Shown one piece after another: positions 44,151-58,184 of a DNA stretch of 64,000 nucleotides. Positions within the stretch are counted from its first letter, which is position 1; the number at the start of each line of letters is the position of its first letter. The stretch is from positions 12,107,501-12,171,500 of the forward strand of contig NC_092566.1 of NCBI RefSeq assembly GCF_037975245.1, in the 5' to 3' direction. Made by a program: the position numbers and the translations under genes. The notes beneath the pieces were generated by a model that had not been told where the DNA came from, ran no database searches, and saw only the letters and a list, made by a program, of their open reading frames with translations. The stretch is from Apostichopus japonicus. Taxonomy: Eukaryota; Echinodermata; Holothuroidea; Aspidochirotida; Stichopodidae.

Positions 44151-45720
44151 ATCGGTAGGGAACATTCGATTGAACGGTACCGCACATTCGATTGATCGGT
44201 ACGGAACATTCGATTGATCGGTACCGCACATTCGATTGATCGGTATCGCACATTCGATAGATCGATACTCACATTCGATTGATCGGTACCGCACATTCGA
44301 TTTAACGATACCAAACATTCGATTGATCGGTACGGAACATTCGATTGATCGGTACCGAGCATTCGATTGATCGGTACCGCACATTCGATTGATCGGCAAG
44401 GCACATTCGTTTGAACGGTAACGCACATTCTATAGATCGGTACCGCTCATTCGATTGATTGGTACCGCACATTCGATTGATCGGTACCGAACATTCGAAT
44501 GATCTTTACCGCACATTCGATTGATCGGTATCGCACATTCGATTTAACGATACCGCACATTCGATTGAACGATACCGCACATTCGATTGATCGATACCGC
44601 ACATTCGATTCATCGGTATCGCACATTCGACTTAACGATACCGCACATTCGATTCATCGGTACCACACATTCGATTGATTGATACCGCACATTCGATTCA
44701 TCGGTATCGCACATTCGATTGATCGATACCGCACATTCGATTGATCGGTACCGCCCATTCGATTGGTCGGTACCGAACATTCGATTGATCGATACCGCAT
44801 ATTCGATTGATCGATACCGCACATTCGATTGATCGGTACGGAACGTTCGATTGATCGGAACCGAACATTCCATTGATCGATACTCAACATTCCATTGATC
44901 GGTACCCCACATTCGATTTAACGATACCAAACATTCGATTGATCGGTAGGGAACATTCGATTGAACGGTACCGCACATTCGATTGATCGGTACGGAATAT
45001 TCGATTGATCGGTACCGCACATTCGATTGATCGGTATCGCACATTCGATAGATCGATACTCACATTCGATTGATCGGTACCGCACATTCGATTTAACGAT
45101 ACCAAACATTCGATTGATCGGTACGGAACATTCGATAGATCGGTACCGAACATTCGATAGATCGGTACCGAACATTCGATTGATTGGTACTGCACATTCG
45201 ATTGATCGGTACCGAACATTCGATTGATCTTTACCGAACAATCGATTGATCGGTATCGCACTTTCGATTGATCGATAACGCATATTTGATTGATCGATAC
45301 TGCACATTCGATTGATCGGTACGGAACATTCGATTGAACGGTACCGCACATTCGATTGATTGGTACAGAACATTCGATTGGTCGATACGGCACATTCGAT
45401 TGATCGATACCGCACATTCGATTGATCGGTATCGCACATTCGATTGATCGATACCGCACATTCGATTCATCGGTACCACACATTCGATTGATCGATACCG
45501 CACATTCGATTCATCGGTACCGCACATTCGATTGGTCGGTACCGAACATTCGATTGATCGATACCGCATCTTCGATTGATCGATACCGCACATTCGATTG
45601 ATCGATACCTCACATTCGATTGATCGGTATCGCACATTCGATTGAATGATACCGCACATTCGATTGATCGGTACCGCACATTCGATTGATCGGTACCGAA
45701 CATTCCATTGATCGGTACCC
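44151..45720 (+). repeat. Third block E/F-type segment
   Basis: The left part matches 38005-38520 at 6088 bp. About 44.88-45.5 kb matches 38.73-39.4 kb at 6154 bp, including the GGTACCCCAC and GATAGATCGGTACCGAAC monomers and the 21-bp monomers near 44267 and 45059. After about 45520 it passes into C-type order (GATTGGTCGG, GATACCGCATCTT). Confidence 0.77.
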
Positions 45721-46599
45721 CACATTCTATTTAACGATACCAAACATTCGATTGATCGGTAGGGAACATTCGATTGATCGATATTGCACATTCGATTGAT
45801 CGGTACGGAACATTCGATTGAACGGTACCGCACATTCGATTGATTGGTACAGAACATTCGATTGATCGATACCGCACATTCGATTGATCGATACCGCACA
45901 TTCGATTGATCGGTATCGCACATTCGATTGATCGATACCGCACATTCGATTCATCGGTACCACACATTCGATTGATCGATACCGCACATTCGATTGATCG
46001 GTATCGCACATTCGATTTAACGATACCGCACATTCGATTGATCGGTACCGCACATTCGATTGATAGGTATCGCACATTCGATAGATCGATACTCACATTC
46101 GATTGATCGGTACCGCACATTCGATTTAACGATACCAAACATTCGATTGATCGGTACGGAACATTCGATAGATCGGTACCGAGCATTCGATTGATCGGTA
46201 CCGCACATTCGATTCATCGGCAAGGCACATTCGTTTGAACGGTAACGCACATTCTATAGATCGGTACCGCTCATTCCATTGATCGGTACCGAACATTCGA
46301 ATGATCTTTACCGCACAATCGATTGATCGGAACCGCACGTTCGAACTAACGGTACCGCACATTCGATTTAACGATACCAAACATTCCATTGATCGGTACC
46401 GCACATTCGATTTATCGGTACCGCACATTCCATTCATCGGTATCGCACATTCGATTGATCGATACCGCACATTCGATTCATCGGTACCGCACATTCGATT
46501 GATCGGTACCGCACATTCGATTGATCGATACCAAACATTCGATTTAACGATACCAAACATTCGATTGATCGGTACGGAACATTCGATTGAACGGTACCG
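45721..46599 (+). repeat. C tail plus CGAACTAACGG segment, third occurrence
   Basis: Matches 41.86-42.73 kb at an offset of 3869 bp (176 monomers minus three). It contains the 21-bp monomer at about 46091 and CGTTCGAACTAACGG near 46340. Private changes include GATTGATAGGTATCG near 46062 and CATTCCATTCATCGG near 46430. Confidence 0.8.
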
Positions 46600-47061
46600 C
46601 ACATTCGATTGATCGGTACGGAACATTCGATTGATCGATACCGCACATTCGATTGATCGGTATCACACATTCGATTTAACGATAACGCACATTCGATTGA
46701 TCGATACCGCACATTCGATTGATCGATACGGCACATTCGATAGATCGGTATCGCACATTCGATTTAACGATACCGCACATTCGATTCATCGGTACCACAC
46801 ATTCGATTGATCGATACCGCACATTCGATTGATCGGTATCGCACATTCGATTTAACGATACCGCACATTCGATTGATCGGTACCGCACATTCCATTGGTC
46901 GGTACCGAACATTCGATTGATCGATACCGCATATTCGATTCATCGATACCGCACATTCGATTGATCGGTACGGATCATTGGATTTATCGGAACCGAACAT
47001 TCCATTGATCGATACTCAACATTCCATTGATCGGTACCGCACATTCGATTTAACGATACCG
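46600..47061 (+). repeat. 462-bp tandem duplication, copy 1
   Basis: 21 monomers. Landmarks at 46676, 46764, 46912, 46972 (GGATCATTGGATTTATCGG) and 47000 each recur 462 bp downstream. Confidence 0.85.
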
Positions 47062-47514
47062 CACATTCGATTGATCGGTACGGAACATTCGATTGATCGA
47101 TACCGCACATTCGATTGATCGGTATCACACATTCGATTTAACGATAACGCACATTCGATTGATCGATACCGCACATTCGATTGATCGATACGGCACATTC
47201 GATAGATCGGTATCGCACATTCGATTTAACGATACCGCACATTCGATTCATCGGTACCACACATTCGATTGATCGATACCGCACATTCGATTGATCGGTA
47301 TCGCACATTCGATTTAACGATACCGCACATTCGATTGATCGGTACCGCACATTCGATTGGTCGGTACCGAACATTCGATTGATCGATACCGCATATTCGA
47401 TTCATCGATACCGCACATTCGATTGATCGGTACGGATCATTGGATTTATCGGAACCGAACATTCCATTGATCGATACTCAACATTCCATTGATCGGTACC
47501 GCACATTCGATTTA
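47062..47514 (+). repeat. 462-bp tandem duplication, copy 2
   Basis: Repeats copy 1 until about 47514, where the following monomer reads CGATTTAAGGATACC instead of CGATTTAACGATACC and the order becomes H-like. Confidence 0.85.
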
Positions 47515-48700
47515 AGGATACCAAACATTCGATTGATCGGTACCGCACATTCGATTGATCGGTACCGAACATTCGAATGATCTTTACCGAACAATCGATT
47601 GATCGGTATCGCACTTTCGATTGATCGATACCGCATACTTGATTGATCGATACTGCACATTCGATTGATCGGTACCGCACATTCGATTGATCGGTACCGA
47701 ACATTCGATTGATCGATACCGCATATTCGATTGATCGATACCGCACATTCGATTGATCGGTACGGAACATTCGATTGATCGGTACGGAACATTCGATTGA
47801 ACGGTACCGCACATTCGATTGATCGGTACGGAACATTCGATTGATCGATAACGCCCATTCGATTGATCGATACCGCACATTCGATTGATCGATACCGCAC
47901 ATTCGATTGATCGGTATCGCACATTCGATTTAACGATACCGCACATTCGATTCATCGGTACCACACATTCGATTGATCGATACCGCACATTCGATTGATC
48001 GGTATCGCACATTCGATTTAACTATACCGCACATTCGATTGATCGGTAACGCATATTCGATTCATCGATACCGCACATTCGTTTGATCGGTACGGAACAT
48101 TCGATTTATCGGAACCGAACATTCCATTGATCGATACTCAACATTCCATTAATCGGTACCACACATTCGATTTAACGATACCAAACATTCGATTGATCGG
48201 TACGGAACATTCGATTGAACGGTACCGCACATTCGATTGATTGGTACAGAACATTCGATTGATCGATACCGCACATTCGATTGATCGATACCGCATATTC
48301 GATTTATCGGTATCGCACATTCGATTGATCTTCACCGAACAATCGATTGATCGGTATCGCATATTCGATTGATGGGCAAGGCAAATTCGTTTGAACGGTA
48401 ACGCACATTCTATAGATCGGTACCGCACATTCGATTGATTGGTACCGCACATTCGATTGATCGGTACCGAACATTCGAATGATCTTTACCGCACAATCGA
48501 TTGATCGGAACCGCACATTCGAACTAACGGTACCGCACATTCGATTTAACGATACCAAACTTTCCATTGATCGGTACCGCACATTCGATTGATCGGTACC
48601 GCACATTCGATTGATCGGTATCGCACATTCGATTTAACGATACCGCACATTCGATTCATCGGTACCACACATTCGATTCATCGGTATCGCACATTCGATT
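47515..48700 (+). repeat. H-like segment
   Basis: 47.58-48.01 kb matches 55.96-56.39 kb at an offset of 8375 bp. It shares the rare monomers CGATTTAAGGATACC, GATCTTCACC (GATCCTCACC in block H) and GATGGGCAAGGCAAATTCG near 48372 with block H. This may be an older, shorter relative of the H macro-unit. Confidence 0.76.
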
Positions 48701-49866
48701 TAACTATACCGCACATTCGATTGATCGGTACCGCACATTCGATTGATCGGTACCGAACATTCGAATGATCTTTACCGCACATTCGATTGATCGGTATCGC
48801 ACATTCGATTTAACGATACCGCACATTCGATTGAACGATACCGCACATTCGATTGATCGATACCGCACATTCGATTCATCGGTATCGCACATTCGACTTA
48901 ACGATACCGCACATTCGATTCATTGGTACCACACATTCGATTGATTGATACCGCACATTCGATTGATCGGTATCGCACATTCGATTTAACTATACCGCAC
49001 ATTCGATTGATCGGTACTGCCCATTCGATTGGTCGGTACCGAACATTCGATTGATCGATACCGCATATTCGATTGATCGATACCGCACATTCGATTGATC
49101 GGTACGGAACGTTCGATTGATCGGAACCGAACATTCCATTGATCGATACTCAACATTCCATTGATCGGTACCCCACATTCGATTTAACGATACCAAACAT
49201 TCGATTGATCGGTAGGGAACATTCGATTGAACGGTACCGCACATTCGATTGATCGGTACGGAATATTCGATTGATCGGTACCGCACATTCGATTGATCGG
49301 TACGGAACATTCGATTGAACGGTACCGCACATTCGATTGATTGGTACAGAACATTCGATTGGTCGATACCGCACATTCGATTGATCGATACCGCACATTC
49401 GATTGATCGGTATCGCACATTCGATTGATCGATACCGCACATTCGATTCATCGGTACCACACATTCGACTGATCGATACCGCACATTCGATTGATCGGTA
49501 CCGCACATTCGATTGGTCGGTACCAAACATTCGATTGATCGATACCGCATCTTCGATTGATCGATACCGCACATTCGATTGATCGATACCTCACATTCGA
49601 TTGATCGGTATCGCACATTCGATTTAACGATACCGCACATTCGATTGATCGGTACCGCACATTCGATTGATCGGTACCGAACATTCGATTGATCGATACC
49701 GCATATTCGATTGATCGGCAAGGCACATTCGATTGACCGGTAACGCACATTCTATAGATCGGTACCGCACATTCGATTGACCGGTAACGCACATTCTATA
49801 GATCGGTACCGCACATTCGATTGATTGGTACTGCACATTCGATTGATCGGTACCGAACATTAGATT
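48701..49866 (+). repeat. F-type then C-type segment
   Basis: 48.70-49.3 kb matches 51.12-51.7 kb at an offset of 2419 bp (110 monomers minus one), with shared rare forms CGACTTAACG and GGTACTGCCC. From about 49.45 kb the order is block C-type. Confidence 0.77.
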
Positions 49867-51122
49867 GATCTTTACCGAACAATCGATTGATCGGTATCGC
49901 ACTTTCGATTGATCGATACCGCATATTTGATTGATCGATATTGCACATTCGATTGATCGGTACGGAACATTCGATTGAACGGTACCGCACATTCGATTGA
50001 TTGTTACAGAACATTCGATTGATCGATACCGCACATTCGATTGATCGATACCGCACATTCGATTGATCGGTATCGCACATTCGATTGATCGATACCGAAC
50101 ATTCGATTCATCGGTACCACACATTCGATTGATCGATACCGCACATTCGATTCATCGGTATCGCACATTCGATTTAACGATACCGCACATTCGATTGATC
50201 GGTACCGCACATTCGATTGATCGGTATCGCACATTCGATAGATCGATACTCACATTCGATTGATCGGTACCGCACATTCGATTTAACGATACCAAACATT
50301 CGATTGATCCTTACGGAACATTCGATAGATCGGTACCGAGCATTCGATTGATCGGTACCGCACATTCGATTCATCGGCAAGGCACATTCGTTTGAACGGT
50401 AACGCACATTCTATAGATCGGTAACGCTCATTCCATTGATCGGTACCGAACATTCGAATGATCTTTACCGCACAATCGATTGATCGGAACCGCACGTTCG
50501 AACTAACGGTACCGCACATTCGATTTAACGATACCAAACATTCCATTGATCGGTACCGCACATTCGATTTATCGGTACCGCACATTCGATTCATCGGTAT
50601 CGCACATTCGATTGATCGATACCGCACATTCGATTCATCGGTACCGCACATTCGATTCATCGGTACCGCACATTCGATTGATCGATACCAAACATTCGAT
50701 TTAACGATACCAAACATTCGATTGATCGGTACGGAACATTCGATTGAACGGTACCGCACATTCGATTGATCGGTACGGAACATTCGATTGATCGATACCG
50801 CACATTCGATTGATCGGTATCACACATTCGATTTAACGATAATGCACATTCGATTGATCGATACCGCACATTCGATTGATCGATACGGCACATTCGATAG
50901 ATCGGTATCGCACATTCGATTTAACGATACCGCACATTCGATTCATCGGTACCAAACATTCGATTGATCGATACCGCACATTCGATTGATCGGTATCGCA
51001 CATTCGATTTAACGATACCGCACATTCGATTGATCGGTATCGCACATTCGATTTAACGATACCGCACATTCGATTCATCGGTACCACACATTCGATTCAT
51101 CGGTATCGCACATTCGATTTAA
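49867..51122 (+). repeat. C tail plus CGAACTAACGG segment, fourth occurrence
   Basis: Starts at an AGATTGATCTTTACC marker and includes the 21-bp monomer at about 50247 and CGTTCGAACTAACGG near 50495. CGAACTAACGG landmarks are 4157 bp from the preceding occurrence and 2659 bp from the next. Confidence 0.78.
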
Positions 51123-52525
51123 CTATACCACACATTCGATTGATCGGTACCGCACATTCGATTGATCGGTACCGAACATTCGAATGATATTTACCGCACA
51201 TTCGATTGATCGGTATCGCACATTCGATTTAACGATACCGCACATTCGATTGAACGATACCGCACATTCGATTGATCGATACCGCACATTCGATTCATCG
51301 GTATCGCACATTCGACTTAACGATACCGCACATTCGATTCATCGGTACCACACATTCGATTGATTGATACCGCACATTCGATTGATCGGTATCGCACATT
51401 CGATTTAACTATACCGCACATTCGATTGATCGGTACTGCCCATTCGATTGGTCGGTACCGAACATTCGATTGATCGATACCGCATATTCGATTGATCGAT
51501 ACCGCACATTCGATTGATCGGTACGGAACGTTCGATTGATCGGAACCGAACATTCCATTGATCGATACTCAACATTCCATTGATCGGTACCCCACATTCG
51601 ATTTAACGATACCAAACATTCGATTGATCGGTAGGGAACATTCGATTGAACGGTACCGCACATTCGATTGATCGGTACGGAATATTCGATTGATCGGTAC
51701 CGCACATTCGATTGATCGGTATCGCACATTCGATAGATCGATACTCACATTCGATTGATCGGTACCGCACATTCGATTTAACGATACCAAACATTCGATT
51801 GATCGGTACGGAACATTCGATAGATCGGTACCGAACATTCGATAGATCGGTACCGAACATTCGATTGATTGGTACTGCACATTCGATTGATCGGTACCGA
51901 ACATTCGATTGATCTTTACCGAACAATCGATTGATCGGTATCGCACTTTCGATTGATCGATACCGCATATTTGATTGATCGATACTGCACATTCGATTGA
52001 TCGGTACGGAACATTCGATTGAACGGTACCGCACATTCGATTGATTGGTACAGAACATTCGATTGGTCGATACCGCACATTCGATTGATCGATACCGCAC
52101 ATTCGATTGATCGGTACCACACATTCGATTGATCGATACCGCACATTCGATTGATCGGTACCGCACATTCGATTGGTCGGTACCGAACATTCGATTGATC
52201 GATACCGCATCTTCGATTGATCGATACCGCACATTCGATTGATCGATACCTCACATTCGATTGATCGGTATCGCACATTCGATTTAACGATACCGCACAT
52301 TCGATTGATCGGTACGCACATTCGATTGATCGGTACCGAACATTCGATTGATCGATACCGCATATTCGATTGATCGGCAAGGCACATTCGATTGACCGGT
52401 AACGCACATTCTATAGATCGGTACCGCACATTCGATTGACCGGTAACGCACATTTTATAGATCGGCACCGCACATTCGATTGATTGGTACTGCACATTCG
52501 ATTGATCGGTACCGAACATTAGATT
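51123..52525 (+). repeat. F-type then C-type segment, second copy
   Basis: Begins as the 2419-bp-offset copy of 48.70 kb and continues through F order (21-bp monomer at about 51741) into C order. A different 21-bp monomer, GGTACGCACATTCG, is at 52311. Confidence 0.77.
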
Positions 52526-54326
52526 GATCTTTACCGAACACTCGATTGATCGGTATCGCACTTTCGATTGATCGATACCGCATATTCGATTGATCGATAT
52601 TGCACATTCGATTGATCGGTACGGAACATTCGATTGAACGGTACCGCACATTCGATTGATTGGTACAGAACATTCGATTGATCGATACCGCACATTCGAT
52701 TGATCGATACCGCACATTCGATTGATCGGTATCGCACATTCGATTGATCGATACCGAACATTCGATTCATCGGTACCACACATTCGATTGATCGATACCG
52801 CACATTCGATTGATCGGTATCGCACATTCGATTTAACGATACCGCACATTCGATTGATCGGTACCGCACATTCGATTGATCGGTATCGCACATTCGATAG
52901 ATCGATACTCACACTCGATTGATCGGTACCGCACATTCGATTTAACGATACCAAACATTCGATTGATCGGTACGGAACATTCGATAGATCGGTACCGAGC
53001 ATTCGATTGATCGGTACCGCACATTCGATTCATCGGCAAGGCACATTCGTTTGAACGGTAACGCACATTCTATAGATCGGTACCGCTCATTCGATGGATC
53101 GGTACCGCACATTCGAATGATCTTTACCGCACAATCGATTGATCGGAACCGCACGTTCGAACTAACGGTACCGCACATTCGATTTAACGATACCAAACAT
53201 TCCATTGATCGGTACCGCACATTCGATTTATCGGTACCGCACATTCGATTCATCGGTATCGCACATTCGATTGATCGATACCGCACATTCGATTCATCGG
53301 TACCGCACATTCGATTGATCGGTACCGCACATTCGATTGATCGATACCAAACATTCGATTTAACGATACCAAACATTCGATTGATCGGTACGGAACATTC
53401 GATTGAACGGTACCGCACATTCGATTGATCGGTACGGAATATTCGATTGATCGGTACCGCACATTCGATTGATCGGTATCGCACATTCGATAGATCGATA
53501 CTCACATTCGATTGATCGGTACCGCACATTCGATTTAACGATACCAAACATTCGATTGATCGGTACGGAACATTCGATAGATCGGTACCGAACATTCGAT
53601 TGATCGGTACCGAACATTCGATTGATTGGTACTGCACATTCGATTGATCGGTACCGAACATTCGATTGATCTTTACCGAACAATCGATTGATCGGTATCG
53701 CACTTTCGATTGATCGATACCGCATATTTGATTGATCGATACTGCACATTCGATTGATCGGTACGGAACATTCGATTGAACGGTACCGCACATTCGATTG
53801 ATTGGTACAGAACATTCGATTGGTCGATACCGCACATTCGATTGATCGATACCGCACATTCGATTGATCGGTATCGCACATTCGATTGATCGATACCGCA
53901 CATTCGATTCATCGGTACCACACATTCGATTGATCGATACCGCACATTCGATTGATCGGTACCGCACATTCGATTGGTCGGTACCGAAAATTCGATTGAT
54001 CGATACCGCATCTTCGATTGATCGATACCGCACATTCGATTCATCGATACCTCACATTCGATTGATCGGTATCGCACATTCGATTTAACGATACCGCACA
54101 TTCGATTGATCGGTACGCACATTCGATTGATCGGTACCGAACATTCGATTGATCGATACCGCATATTCGATTGATCGGCAAGGCACATTCGATTGACCGG
54201 TAACGCACATTCTATAGATCGGTACCGCACGTTCGATTGACCGGTAACGCACATTCTATAGATCGGTACCGGACATTCGATTGATTGGTACTGCACATTC
54301 GATTGATCGGTACCGAACATTAGATT
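52526..54326 (+). repeat. 1801-bp cycle between AGATTGATCTTTACC markers
   Basis: 82 monomers minus three bases. It contains CGTTCGAACTAACGG near 53157, 21-bp monomers near 52907 and 53500, an F-type stretch at about 53.4-53.9 kb, and the GGTACGCAC short monomer at 54112 (the partner of 52311, offset 1801). It runs from the marker at 52526 to the one at 54327. Confidence 0.78.
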
Positions 54327-55174
54327 GATCTTTACCGAACACTCGATTGATCGGTATCGCACTTTCGATTGATCGATACCGCATATTTGATTGATCGATA
54401 TTGCACATTCGATTGATCGGTACGGAACATTCGATTGAACGGTACCGCACATTCGATTGATTGTTACAGAACATTCGATTGATCGATACCGCACATTCGA
54501 TTGATCGATACCGCACATTCGATTGATCGATACCGCACATTCGATTGATCGGTATCGCACATTCGATTTAACGATACCGCACATTCGATTGATCGGTACC
54601 GCACATTCGATTGATCGGTATCGCACATTCGATAGTTCGATACTCACATTCGATTGATCGGTACCGCACATTCGATTTAACGATACCAAACATTCGATTG
54701 ATCGGTACGGAACATTCGATAGATCGGTACCGAGCATTCGATTGATCGGTACCGCACATTCGATTCATCGGCAAGGCACATTCGTTTGAACGGTAACGCA
54801 CATTCTATAGATCGGTACCGCTCATTCGATTGATCGGTACCGAACATTCGAATGATCTTTACCGCACAATCGATTGATCGGAACCGCACGTTCGAACTAA
54901 CGGTACCGCACATTCGATTTAACGATACCAAACATTCCATTGATCGGTACCGCACATTCGATTTATCGGTACCGCACATTCGATTCATCGGTATCGCACA
55001 TTCGATTGATCGATACCGCACATTCGATTCATCGGTACCGCACATTCGATTGATCGGTACCGCACATTCGATTGATCGATACCAAACATTCGATTGATCG
55101 ATACCAAACATTCGATTGATCGGTACGGAACATTCGATTGAACGGAACCGAACATTCCATTGATCGATACTCAA
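54327..55174 (+). repeat. Partial copy of the preceding cycle
   Basis: Continues the cycle for about 850 bp, with the last GATACTCACATT short monomer of the window at about 54640 (in the variant context GATAGTTCG) and CGTTCGAACTAACGG near 54892. It ends where block H order begins. Confidence 0.76.
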
Positions 55175-55720
55175 CATTCCATTGATCGGTACCCCACATT
55201 CGACTTAACGATACCAAACATTCGATTGATCGGTAGGGAACATTCGATTGAACGGTACCGCACATTCGATTGATCGGTACGGAATATTCGATTGATCGGT
55301 ACCGCACATTCGATTGATCGGTACCGCACATTCGATTGATCGATACCAAACATTCGATTTAACGATACCAAACATTCGATTGATCGGTACGGAACATTCG
55401 ATTGAACGGTACCGCACATTCGATTGATCGGTACGGAACATTCGATTGATCCATACCGCACATTCGATTGATCGATACTTGACATTCGATAGATCGGTAT
55501 CGCACATTCGATTTAACGATACCGCACATTCGATTCATCGGTACCACACATTCGATTGATCGATACCGCACATTCGATTGATCGGTAACGCACATTCGAA
55601 TTAACGATACCGCACATTCGATTGATCGGAACCGCACATTCGATTGGTCGGTACCGAACATTCGATTGATCGATACCGCATATTCGATTGATCGATACCG
55701 CACATTCGATTGATCGGTAC

Positions 55721-56952
55721 GGATCATTGGATGTATCGGAACCGAACATTCCATTGATCGATACTCAACATTCCATTGATCGGTACCGCACATTCGATTT
55801 AAGGATACCAAACATTCGATTGATCGGTACGGAACATTCGATTGATCGGTACCGCACATTCGATTGATCGATACCGCACATTCTATAGATCGGTACCGCA
55901 CATTCGATTGATTGGTACTGCACATTCGATTGATCGGTACCGAACATTCGAATGATCTTTACCGAACAATCGATTGATCGGTATCGCACTTTCGATTGAT
56001 CGATACCGCATACTTGATTGATCGATACTGCACATTCGATTGATCGGTACCGCACATTCGATTGATCGGTACCGAACATTCGATTGATCGATACCGCATA
56101 TTCGATTGATCGATACCGCACATTCGATTGATCGGTACGGAACATTCGATTGATCGGTACGGAACATTCGATTGAACGGTACCGCACATTCGATTGATCG
56201 GTACGGAACATTCGATTGATCGATACCGCCCATTCGATTGATCGATACCGCACATTCGATTGATCGATACCGCACATTCGATTGATCGGTATCGCACATT
56301 CGATTTAACGATACCGCACATTCGATTGATCGGTACCACATATTCGATTGATCGATACCGCACATTCGATTGATCGGTATCGCACATTCGATTTAACTAT
56401 ACCGCACATTCGATTGATCGGTACCGCACATTCGATTGGTCGGTACCGAACATTCGATTGATCGATACCGCATATTCGATTGATCGATACCGCACATTCG
56501 ATTGATCGGTACTGAACATTCGATTTATCGGAACCGAACATTCCATTGATCGATACTCAACATTCCATTGATCGGTACCACACATTCGATTTAACGATAC
56601 CAAACATTCGATTGATCGGTACGGAACATTCGATTGAACGGTACCGCACATTCGATTGATTGGTACAGAACATTCGATTGATCGATACCGCACATTCGAT
56701 TAATCGATACCGCACATTCGATTTATCGGTATCGCACATTCGATTGATCCTCACCGAACAATCGATTGATCGGTATCGCATATTCGATTGATGGGCAAGG
56801 CAAATTCGATTGAACGGTAACGCACATTCTATAGATCGGTACCGCACATTCGATTGATTGGTACCGCACATTCGATTGGTCGGTACCGAACATTCGATTG
56901 ATCGATACCGAATATTCGATTGATCGATACCGCACATTCGATTGATCGGTAC
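55721..56952 (+). repeat. 1232-bp sub-repeat inside block H copy 1, first
   Basis: Runs from one GGATCATTGGATGTATCGG monomer (55721) to the next (56953), 56 monomers exactly. It includes GATCCTCACC at 56746 and GATGGGCAAGGC near 56792. Confidence 0.86.
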
Positions 56953-58184
56953 GGATCATTGGATGTATCGGAACCGAACATTCCATTGATCGATACTCAA
57001 CATTCCATTGATCGGTACCGCACATTCGATTTAAGGATACCAAACATTCGATTGATCGGTACGGAACATTCGATTGATCGGTACCGCACATTCGATTGAT
57101 CGATACCGCACATTCTATAGATCGGTACCGCACATTCGATTGATTGGTACTGCACATTCGATTGATCGGTACCGAACATTCGAATGATCTTTACCGAACA
57201 ATCGATTGATCGGTATCGCACTTTCGATTGATCGATACCGCATACTTGATTGATCGATACTGCACATTCGATTGATCGGTACCGCACATTCGATTCATCG
57301 GTACCGAACATTCGATTGATCGATACCGCATATTCGATTGATCGATACCGCACATTCGATTGATCGGTACGGAACATTCGATTGATCGGTACGGAACATT
57401 CGATTGAACGGTACCGCACATTCGATTGATCGGTACGGAACATTCGATTGATCGATACCGCCCATTCGATTGATCGATACCGCACATTCGATTGATCGAT
57501 ACCGCACATTCGATTGATCGGTATCGCACATTCGATTTAACGATACCGCACATTCGATTGATCGGTACCACACATTCGATTGATCGATACCGCACATTCG
57601 ATTGATCGGTATCGCACATTCGATTTAACTATACCGCACATTCGATTGATCGGTACCGCACATTCGATTGGTCGGTACCGAACATTCGATTGATCGATAC
57701 CGCATATTCGATTGATCGATACCGCACATTCGATTGATCGGTACGGAACATTCGATTTATCGGAACCGAACATTCCATTGATCGATACTCAACATTCCAT
57801 TGATCGGTACCACACATTCGATTTAACGATACCAAACATTCGATTGATCGGTACGGAACATTCGATTGAACGGTACCGCACATTCGATTGATTGGTACAG
57901 AACATTCGATTGATCGATACCGCACATTCGATTGATCGATACCGCACATTCGATTGATCGGTATCGCACATTCGATTGATCCTCACCGAACAATCGATTG
58001 ATCGGTATCGCATATTCGATTGATGGGCAAGGCAAATTCGTTTGAACGGTAACGCACATTCTATAGATCGGTACCGCACATTCGATTGATTGGTACCGCA
58101 CATTCGATTGATCGGTACCGAACATTCGAATGATCTTTACCGCACAATCGATTGATCGGAACCGCACATTCGAACTAACGGTAC
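56953..58184 (+). repeat. 1232-bp sub-repeat inside block H copy 1, second
   Basis: Repeats the first with GATCCTCACC at 57978 (offset 1232). A 66-bp difference is suggested near the right end, where GATGGGCAAGGC and the flanking monomers pass into a CGAACTAACGG stretch near 58170 instead of another GGATCATTGG monomer. Confidence 0.78.
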
